64,000 nt of DNA from Symsagittifera roscoffensis. Its lineage: Eukaryota; Xenacoelomorpha; Acoela; Convolutidae. This document shows, piece by piece, positions 56,360 through 64,000 of the stretch; position 1 is the stretch's first letter, and each line of letters begins with the position of its first letter. A program made the translations under genes and the position numbers. The stretch spans positions 21,828,701 through 21,892,700 of the forward strand of contig NC_087063.1 of assembly GCF_963678635.1 (NCBI RefSeq), written 5' to 3'. Under the pieces are notes generated by a model. It searched no databases. It was not told the DNA's origin and saw only the letters and a program-made list of their open reading frames with translations.

Positions 56360-56749
56360 AGATAATCAAAAACATAAACTATTTTAAACGTTTCAGGTGC
56401 AAATATGAAGTGCAATAATTGAAATATTTAAAAGCGTCTATTTATGTGTATATCTGTTCTGAATTTTATTTGTATATTTTTGATATTTCCGTAAAAATGC
56501 TAAAAATTAAATTATATTTGAAATTTTACGAGCATACTTCTCTACTCTTGGATTTCTTGGATTTTTAGAATGGGCAGTGCATCGGAACTAAGAGTGAGTT
56601 TAGCTCTTTGTGTTCCAACCTTCAATGAAAGTGACAAAAAATTTGCGCTTGGAATGGTTAGTTTTTTATCCAGACAAGTTTCGACTTTTTAACTGAAAAA
56701 GAAAGATATTGCGATGCTCTGTGGAATCGATCACCTAACCACACACAAA

Positions 56750-57110
56750 GGGTCTCCCTGGTGTTTTTTTTGGGGGGGGGGGTCGCAAAATGAATTGTTT
56801 GTGATGTATTGCATGTGCAAAAATTATTTGAATTGAAACAAGTCAATTGAACCTAAAGTACTGACTAAAGACGTTTACAAAATTTCCTGTCAAGTGTCAT
56901 GTCTGTTTTAAACTAAAAAATGCTTTCTTGGCGCGCTTCCCACTCAAAGTTCGAACATGTTGGCCCTGAAAGCGCCTCTTGAAAACTGGAGAGAGTGGGT
57001 CAGTCAGAAATGGTTTTTGTAAAATATTACCCAAGAGACCTGTTGGAAATATGGGGCATCTAGATTTGAGGAGAGGGGGGATGAGAAGTTGACCCGCCAC
57101 TCGCCCTGAT
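56750..57110. mobile_element. Strongly diverged relative of the hAT-like MITE
   Basis: A G-run at 56,772-56,782 and TTGGCGCGCTTCC, then TGTTGGCCCTGAAAGCGCCT follow the internal order of the MITE copies (TTGGCGCGCG..., GTTGGCGCC...). Neither terminal repeat nor a target-site duplication could be found, so this is an old or partial copy. Confidence 0.4.
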
Positions 57111-57136
57111 TTGAGCAATTACAATCTAATAGAAAG

Positions 57137-57200
57137 AGGCACTTAGCATAGTGGTAAGGCTCTCACTTAGAGATCGTGTAATTGATCCCCTATCATTGCA
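57137..57200 (+). repeat. tRNA-like segment, possibly a SINE head
   Basis: CTTAGCATAGTGGTAAGG resembles an A box and GTAATTGATCCCC a B box, about 33 nt apart, as in a tRNA. The flanks do not form an acceptor stem. No body of a known family follows, so the call rests on the two boxes. Confidence 0.35.
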
Positions 57201-57865
57201 ATGATAGTGTGTGAGGACGAGCTCTCACTTGACCTCTAGCCTCAGGTCTACCACAGCCTGACCGATGACGGCAGCAATAGTGGTACCATTTGAAAGTTCT
57301 AGACGCAAAAATGGCCTTGCGCTGCAAAAAAGCTTCGCTCTACAAAATAACTTAGTTTGAAGCGTGCGGAAATAAGAGAAACGGACTATGCTTAGACAGG
57401 CTAAATAGCCTTTCATAGATCCTCTGCGAATCGCAGAAACCACAATAAGTTAAGCTAATAATTTTTGCGAACTAGAGAGAGTATATGTAAAATATCCAAA
57501 AATTATATTCAGCAGACTTTTTGAACTGGTATATTTTGTTTTAGCGTACCTCGGCTCTCTTTTTTCTTATTAATTTGTTTCTTAGTTACTATATTATCCG
57601 CCCATTATAAGAATTTCTACCAGACTTAGTATGCACAACCACCGAAAATATCTGATTATTTTGTATAAACAAGAGCTTTTAAAGAATCATAAAAATAACA
57701 TTAGCTGCAATAAAGCTGTTTTGAATAACTTGACGGGAGTTTTTGTGTCATTCTGATTGGTATTATAAATACTGCAGACTATTGTTCTTAGCTTTTTTCG
57801 TCATTTCTAAATTTATCGTTGCATATTTTTACTCTTCAATGGTCAAAACTGACTTTCAAATGTCC

Positions 57866-57933
57866 CATTTTTAAAAACGAACTCAGTGGCATTTTTAAAA
57901 ACGAACTCAGTGGCATTTTTAAAAACGAATTCA
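57866..57933. repeat. 24-bp tandem repeat upstream of the NIDO gene
   Basis: Nearly three copies of CATTTTTAAAAACGAACTCA plus GTGG begin at 57,866, 57,890 and 57,914, ending about 35 nt before the NIDO start codon. The array lies in the expected promoter or 5' leader; a regulatory role is not shown. Confidence 0.75.
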
Positions 57934-57968
57934 TTTTATGAGCTCTAGCTCGGACGAATTATTGCAAA

Positions 57969-58829
57969 ATGCTCTTTATTTTGTTAATGATTGACATATG
58001 GCTAAGTGCAGCCCAGTCCAAAAGTTTTAGTTTCAATTTTGGACCTAAATATAATGACCAGTTTCTTACTAAATCACTATCTGGATGCTCCAAGCCTTAC
58101 AGTTTGCCTTCTGGTTTTCAATTTGGTGGACAGCCTCGAAATGAGCTTTTCGTTTGTGTGTTTGGAGTAGTAACATTTGATTCACCGATGAAAGATAAAT
58201 ACGATCCAAATAATTTTGAATCTTCAACTACAGCGATGATAGCTCCTTTCTACGCAGATTCATACACTGTGGACAATCTTCTAGACTCGATGTGTAATTT
58301 GACAGTTTATTCATATCAAAGCGATTATCCACGAGAACCAATATGCGATTTTTACACCGGTGGGTCGAGCTGGCAAACATTCAACTTTAAAACACGGGCT
58401 ACACGCGGGGAAGAAAAAACGTACAATAAAAGTGATCTTAGTTCGATCACGAGCGATGATGATTTCACGAAAGACATTTATGGAATCGTTGGGTCCGAAG
58501 ACCCGAACTTGTTCAACAATGTTTTCAAACGTGAAATGAGTTCAAATGATCGTTTAGACGCAAACACTTTGCTCGAAAACGATATCCAAGGGTTTTCATG
58601 TGACTGGGGCTATGTTGTGACGTGGAATAAGGTTGCAGCGTTTCCAGGAATTCTGGACGCTTTCAATAGCTTCCAGATGGCTCTGGTTTGCGGCACTGCG
58701 ACGACAAGTGGCACTCAAAAACGGTGTTTTGCAATTTTTCACTTCATAGACTTGCAGTGGACTATCGGTCTCTTTGGTTTTAATCAAAGCCAAGGTATCA
58801 GTGGGTTTAACAATGGAAATGGTGCGTAA
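57969..58829 (+). CDS. Secreted NIDO-domain protein, first or only exon
   Basis: ATG 57969 opens a 286-aa frame. Residues 1-15 (MLFILLMIDIWLSAA) are a clear signal peptide. The rest follows the nidogen-like NIDO domain: LFVCVFGVVTFDSP, TTAMIAPFYADSYT, then GYVVTWNKVAAFP, DAFNSFQMALVCG, CFAIFHFIDLQWTIGLFGFN. NIDO domains occur in extracellular matrix and mucin-like proteins (nidogen, tectorin, SNED1). The frame stops at TAA 58,827-58,829, but a donor-like AATG|GTGCGT lies at 58,818-58,819, inside the final domain strands. The true gene may therefore continue into exons I could not find. Cys pairs suggest disulfides. Confidence 0.75.
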   Translation: MLFILLMIDIWLSAAQSKSFSFNFGPKYNDQFLTKSLSGCSKPYSLPSGFQFGGQPRNELFVCVFGVVTFDSPMKDKYDPNNFESSTTAMIAPFYADSYTVDNLLDSMCNLTVYSYQSDYPREPICDFYTGGSSWQTFNFKTRATRGEEKTYNKSDLSSITSDDDFTKDIYGIVGSEDPNLFNNVFKREMSSNDRLDANTLLENDIQGFSCDWGYVVTWNKVAAFPGILDAFNSFQMALVCGTATTSGTQKRCFAIFHFIDLQWTIGLFGFNQSQGISGFNNGNGA

Positions 58830-61800
58830 CTAAATAAGAAAGTAATTTCTATCTTGCAGTTACATACATTCCCTCGCAAAAAGTTATCAATAATTTTAAT
58901 TAACAACATATTAAGCCCATTTTTAATATCAACATGTTTATAAAAAAAAGGAGAACTATGACATCGGGGGCTGATTCAAAATTTGAAAAAATTTTAAAGG
59001 TGATTGCGTGCGCTATCAAATTTTAGCCATTTTAAATCTGATTTGAATTGCAGAAAAATTTTAAAAGTTTTTGCGTCACGAAGAAAATAAAACTTAGGCT
59101 AAAAATTCGCTTATTGCGTTTTTGTTCATTTAAGTGGCGCTGTGTTTTTCTTTGGTTAAGTTATGAAATTCAGACAAATTTGATTTTATTGGCGCTTTTG
59201 TGCAGTTTTATACGCTCGGTGCGTTTTTTCGCCACCAAAAAATTGCAAGTTTTAGTGCAAAATTTATCGCGAACTTTATCGATATAAAACTGAAATCTGT
59301 TGTGTAAAACTTTAATTATCGGACTATCGTTTCTCTGCTTGTTTTTGTCGGTTTAAGGTCCAACGCATGGAACTTCTTCAGCATCATTGTTGTCCTTAAA
59401 AGATTCGAACTATAATTGAAAATCGGTCTGTAGTTTATAAATTTACCAACTTTGATTTTGTATAATTATTACTATTTTAACTTGAATGAGTTCGGCTTAT
59501 GTTAAATCGACTTATTAACCGCACTTTGCGTCGTGTAAACTGCAAAACTGTGTTCATATGCTTTTTTGTGTTTAAAAGAATGGGGCGTTAAAAAATAGCT
59601 CATAACTTTCTATGACATTTTGTTTTCGGCTCAACTGGTGTCTATTCATGATTTTGAATATTTAATTAGCGGTGTTGGTGATGGTTATTTTGGCAAGTTT
59701 TCCTCAAAGCGAAGATTATTCTCGAAAAATGTGCGCAGTTTTTTTTCCGACCGAAAAAAATTCTGGGTCTTTGTTGCTCCCGACTTTTTTTCCGTCTGCT
59801 TATTTACATCGCTGTCTTTGTGTTATTTCGCGAGTTTTGCGAAGTTCTGATTCGCCTCTGTGTTTTATGAGGAAAATTCTTTTAATCGGTTGTACTAGAA
59901 TTAACCCAAGTTTTGCCTGTGTAGAAGCAGAAAACGCAGAGAAAAAAAATAGCTATTGACCCAGTTAAATCAACTTGATTATTGAAACATTTTTAAAAAA
60001 TTTTTATACTAAAAACAAAAAGCCACCATTAATGAAGGTTTTTAAAAATGAAAGAAATTTGGATAGCATGTCTTTTTCATCAGCTGAGCTGTTTAAAAAA
60101 GATATAATTTTTTGTTGTCTGTTAACGCAACAACACTTTATTTTTTATCGAACACTTTTCCTACACTCATGGCTATTTTTTGTTAATCACACTAACTAGA
60201 ACATGTGAAAGGTGGTTGGTGAGTAATCTGAGTTATCTGATCTTCCATTATTTTTGTTTTTGTGTCAGTTTGTTTGCTTCGATGTTTTGATTTTTACTAG
60301 TTTATCTGATCGAAAAACTAAAAAAATGGTTAAAGCATTTTTTAGTTTTTAAAAATCAAAAATACGCCTTTTTAAGGACTTTCTGTTTCTGTTTTTAGGA
60401 TTTGTAATATTTTTACTGACTTCAGTCTATTATTAAAACTTTACCTTTGCGATTAACAAGGGAGTTGCAACGAGGTACTAATCGCTTCCTGTACGGAACT
60501 TTTTTTGAAAGATTTTGCAATAGATTGAAATTCATTCAACCATCCAGCGCGTTTGGGGTAGCGGTAATAGACTTGCTGAGGACTACAAAAGCTTGTAGTT
60601 CGATCCGGCCGTAATGTTTTTTTTTCTGGAAACTAGAAGTTTCAGCCTTTTTGGGCTATCGTTCGTCTGTTTATTTTTATCGGCTTAGTTCACGTTCCCC
60701 GTCTCTGTTGAAGGTTCAGCTTTCTTTTAAATTTGCCAATGATTTTTTAAAATTTCATAGTTGTTCATAGTTATAGATAATTTAGCTGGGAATCTTTTAT
60801 GGGGACTTTCGGCTTGCAAAATTTTTAATAATCCTTAATATTTTTCAAAGAAAAGATTTCTTTGTTCGAATTTTTTTAATTTGTAAAATTTTGAATTCAG
60901 TCGATTTATAATGACAAAATTCCAACCCAAGCAATTTTTTTTCTTCAAAACAACTTTCCAACAGATTCACCGAGCAATTTTCTCTAATCTGAACTTTTTT
61001 CATCCAACAGTCATGTTTGGGTCATGTCAGCCTATGAATTACCCGTTTTTATCACAATTTGTTTTTCAATTTGGTTCTATTTTTACCAACTTCGCTCTTA
61101 CAAGCGAAACAAGATACAGGTGCGTGTGCATCGTTTTAGGGCGTAGTTTTAGATTTGGTACCACTTCGTAAAAATTTTTGTCAAGGGAATTTAATTTTCA
61201 TTTATTTTATCAAGGAAAATTGGCACAAAGAAATGCAAATTTTGCTACATTTTTTCTCGACATTTCAAAGCTTCTTTTTCGACTTGCGGCTTTTAATTCA
61301 TCTATATATGTTAGTTTGTCAAACTATTTCTATTTTCTATTGCGAGTGGTGCTAAGCTCTGCTCTGCCTCTGTGTTCAAAAGTATATGTGACGATTATTT
61401 CAAATGCGTTTATTTCAAGTATTTTTATTGTTTACATTTTTCTTAAGATTTTTCAAGTTTCAGTAGTTTTTTTTTGCGTTTGCTAAGTGCACTTTTGCCT
61501 ATGCACAAGCAGAAAACGCAGTGGAATGAAAAAATTTTTTGATCCAGTCTTATCAACTTATTTATTGAAACGAATTCTTAAAATTATTATATTAAAACAA
61601 AAAGTCACCTTCAATGAATTTTTTGAAAATAAAAAAAATTGGATAATATGTAATTTTTGGAAGTTCATCAGCTTTTTTTTTAAAAGTTATAAACTACTGT
61701 TTTCTTTTTACTCAACAACACTTTGTTTTTCATTGAACACCTTTCCAAATGTCTTTTGGCTATCTTTTGTTACTCATAGTAACTAACATAAGTGAAAGAT

Positions 61801-62601
61801 AGTTAATGACCAATTTGAGTTATCTGATCGTCGGTCCGTCATCTTAATGTTTATCTTGTATCGCAAGCTCTGCTCTGCCTCTGTGTTCAAAAATATGATG
61901 ACGATTATTCAAAAAGCGTTTTTTGTGTTCTGTTTTTTGTTTCTTTGTTCCCTAGAATGATTAACAGAGTTGTTCTCGATAATGATAAATCTTTGAAACC
62001 CTTTTTGCGATTTGATCAAATTACAGACAGAAGATAGTTTCTTCAAATTGTTTCCGTTAAAAATATATTTTAGTTTTCTGACGCTGATTGTTTTACACGC
62101 AGTTTTGAGGAAACGCAGTTTTACATAACCTTGAATAAAAACGATTTTGTTTCGCAAGTTTTCTGCTGTTCTGAATTTTTGTTATTTGATTTTTCCTAAT
62201 AAGTGCTCTGCACTTCAAACTTGAAAAAGTATTATATTTTCCCCTAATTATTTCTAGTATGTATACATATTCTTTGTTTGTTATAAGTTATAACTTCAAT
62301 TGTTTTGGTCCAGCGAATTACATGTGTTTAAAGCAAAAATGGGAAGGAAACCGGGATTCATTTTTAGTCAAGGAGCACATGTTAAATTTTTTGAAAAAGA
62401 TTTTTTACTTGAACTTAGTTTGTGCATTTATTGAAATGAAGGTCCTTGTTAAGATTCAATTGACTCAACTAAAATAGAAAAATAGAAATGATAAATGATG
62501 GCTGTTGTGCTCATCAAATAAATTATTCTGTGTTTTACATTTTTAGTATATTCCTTTTCGTTAAACGAGCTATCTATCCAGCTTAGTATCGTATTACGAA
62601 G
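58830..62601. other. Repeat-rich DNA downstream of the NIDO gene
   Basis: Hairpin motifs occur at 59,839, 61,351, 61,481 and 61,864, with SINE-like bodies at 59,310-59,360 and 60,545-60,690. 59,880-60,200 and 61,490-61,800 share text (GTGTAGAAGCAGAAAACGCA versus ATGCACAAGCAGAAAACGCA; ACACTTTATTTTTTATCGAA versus ACACTTTGTTTTTCATTGAA), so they are diverged copies of one repeat. No exon recognised. Confidence 0.55.
60545..60690 (+). mobile_element. SINE-like element with tRNA-type head
   Basis: GCGTTTGGGGTAGCGGTAAT (from about 60,549) and TTGTAGTTCGATCCGG (60,592) are good A- and B-box matches. The body GGGCTATCGTTCGTCTG, then TTATCGGCTTAGTTC matches the family seen at 22,168. It is the best-preserved B box of the set. 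Confidence 0.55.
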
Positions 62602-63032
62602 CAGGGGCGGATATAGGATTTTCTCGAAAAGGGGGGGGTATGATAGTTGATTTTCAAAAAAATGTCGTAAATTTTGTCGACTTTTATTTAGGTCGACCAA
62701 ATTGATTTTCTGAGCTCTCCGAAATCAGTATAAAGACCGCATTTCGACAAAGTTTTCTGCGCTGCAGGCAATTTTTGAAAAAAAAAAGTTCGAAAAGGGC
62801 ATTTTTAGGCAATATTTGGAAAATTTTGACCAAAAATTTGCGTTATTTCGCCCCCCCCCCCTCAAATTTGGTATATTTTGGCGCCCAAGGCGGGCGCCTT
62901 TAGAAAAGTTATAGGGTCCGTCAGTAAAAAATAGATATCTCAAAATAATACAAAGGGGGACCTTTGGGTAGGCAGGGGGTCGATTCCCCGAGGAGGGGGG
63001 GCTTCCGCCGCCCCCCCCTAAATCGGCTGGTG
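62602..63032 (+). mobile_element. hAT-like MITE copy E, 431 bp
   Basis: Left end CAGGGGCGGATATAGG, right end CCTAAATCGGCTGGTG, flanked by a perfect 8-bp duplication TTACGAAG (62,594-62,601 and 63,033-63,040). It is the longest copy and retains an internal segment (GGTCGACCAAATTGATTTTC) also seen in part in copies B and C. Confidence 0.92.
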
Positions 63033-63149
63033 TTACGAAGTGCTTTTTTTGTAGGCTAACTCGCTACTAAAATTGCTCATTTGTTGACAATTATGGTTCA
63101 ATGCATAGCATCGGCAACTTACTAGCACGTGTATCTGCTCAATTGCTGA

Positions 63150-63850
63150 CTTCTGTTTGTATATTTCCAAGAGAACCTGGAGCAGATGCGGTACTCGTGA
63201 AGGGTCATGGACTCCTAATCAACACAACAGGTCAAATGCTTGTTCCGGCATAAGTCAGAAATTTTATTTTATTTATGTTTAACTTCTCTATTTTCACCTT
63301 TTCTTTCTTCACGTTTTAAATCTTTTTAGCAAAAAGCCAAAAACCCAGATTGCGCCTCGCGGCCTGACTAGGTAAGGTTAACTTGAAATCATTTTTAATT
63401 CGATTTTTGCGTTATGTTTTGAAACTTAAGCTCCAAAATTTTTCAAAAATTGAGAAGAGCTAACGAGCAGTTTTCTTACAGCAGTTGATTTTTGTGACAA
63501 AACTAAGAAAAGGAGTCATGTTTTTGAAATCAAAATAACTCTAGATGTTACTGTGCACTTCTTTTATCGAAAACTAACTTCCCAAATTTGAGATTTTGTG
63601 ATGATTAGAGATAGCGCGTAGAAGCTCCCGTGCACTAGCGACCATTGATATTTTCTTACAATGAAACTTATTGTCTTATGTTGGTGTATTTCCAAGAGAA
63701 CCTGGAGAAGATGCGGTAATTGTGAAGAATCGTGGACTCGTAATCAACAGAGCAAGTCAAATATCTATTTGCGGCATAAATCAGGAATTTTTAAATTATT
63801 TTTTCAACTTTTCTAGTTTCACTTTTCCTTTCCTTCACGTTTTAATCTTT
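63150..63850 (+). repeat. ~175-bp direct repeat (63,150-63,330 and 63,676-63,850)
   Basis: Both copies contain TTTCCAAGAGAACCTGGAG, then GATGCGGTA, then GTGAAG, GGACTC, TAATCAACA and end near TTCACGTTTTAA and TCTTTTTAG. They align without indels through about 100 nt and read VFPREPGADAVLVK and VFPREPGEDAVIVK in the same frame. No exon could be confirmed. Confidence 0.6.
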
Positions 63851-64000
63851 TTAGAGCTATTTATCACCGTTTTATCGCTTGTGTTTGCGAAGTTCAGCGT
63901 CGCTTCTGGGTCAAATTTAGCTCCTTTCGGTTAGGTTGTCTTTTCATCGACGAAGTTATGTTTCATCAAATTTTTTTGGCATGGAGTCATGGATATTGGA

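Larger units (their letters stand above)
21695..63911. repeat. Dispersed hairpin motif family GCGAAG...CTTCGCCTCTGTG
   Basis: A short stem-loop, GCGAAG-(4-6 nt)-CTTCGC or a variant, followed by CTCTGTG, begins at about 21,695, 27,379, 30,351, 50,415, 51,379, 52,804, 59,839, 61,351, 61,481, 61,864 and 63,887. It is often preceded by a GTCGGCTTAGTTGCC-type body 150-200 nt upstream. The span given covers the first to last copy; the intervening DNA is not all repeat. It is probably the 3' part of the SINE-like family. Confidence 0.7.

Overview
The window is nuclear DNA of an animal, probably an invertebrate. Four genes have clear metazoan orthologues with ordinary spliceosomal introns (UBE2C, HDDC2, GEN1 and an SRRM2/Cwc21-type splicing factor). 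A fifth gene encodes a secreted NIDO-domain protein. All five are on the + strand. Outside the exons the DNA is AT-rich and packed with repeats and decayed transposons, so this is a repeat-inflated genome. The species cannot be named from the sequence. Candidate 3' splice sites lie 11 to about 70 nt upstream of four start codons. This fits 5'-UTR introns or spliced-leader trans-splicing, so a trans-splicing lineage such as a larvacean tunicate is a hypothesis only.

Layout. About 80-9,025: a visibly GC-richer block of same-strand reading frames, one after another, with a coiled coil, an SGNH hydrolase, a second SGNH-like protein and several proteins I do not recognise. Adjacent frames are joined by stop/start overlaps (ATGA, TGATG), very short gaps or single in-frame stops. 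I found no reverse transcriptase, DNA polymerase or recognisable transposase in it. This is the best candidate for an undescribed mobile element. 9,332-11,628: a long fold-back element with a tandemly repeated right end. 11,994-17,900: UBE2C, whose single intron holds two truncated minus-strand retroelement copies and a hAT-like MITE. 17,901-28,308: repeat-rich intergenic DNA with a 1.95-kb tandem duplication and tRNA-headed SINE-like elements. 28,309-33,442: HDDC2 and GEN1, head to tail. 36,778-56,359: the SRRM2-like gene. Its exons 1-6 are compact, then a 13.6-kb intron holds a degenerate ~165-bp satellite, a MULE transposase remnant, a CR1-like LINE with a long ATT-type microsatellite at its 3' end, and a Gypsy-like RT scrap. 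57,969-58,829 or beyond: the NIDO gene. 58,830-64,000: repeats only.

Genes and repeats. UBE2C (APC/C ubiquitination), HDDC2 (5'-deoxynucleotidase), GEN1 (Holliday junction resolution) and SRRM2-like (spliceosome) are housekeeping genes with no evident joint pathway. The five MITE copies have 8-bp target-site duplications and are the best-defined repeats here. At least three other dispersed families (a GCGAAG...CTTCGCCTCTGTG hairpin, a GGTCGGAAC...GTGCTACTTGCAC element and a GTCGATGAACGTAG element) recur through introns and intergenic DNA. All boundaries come from reading by eye; no alignment or database search was run.
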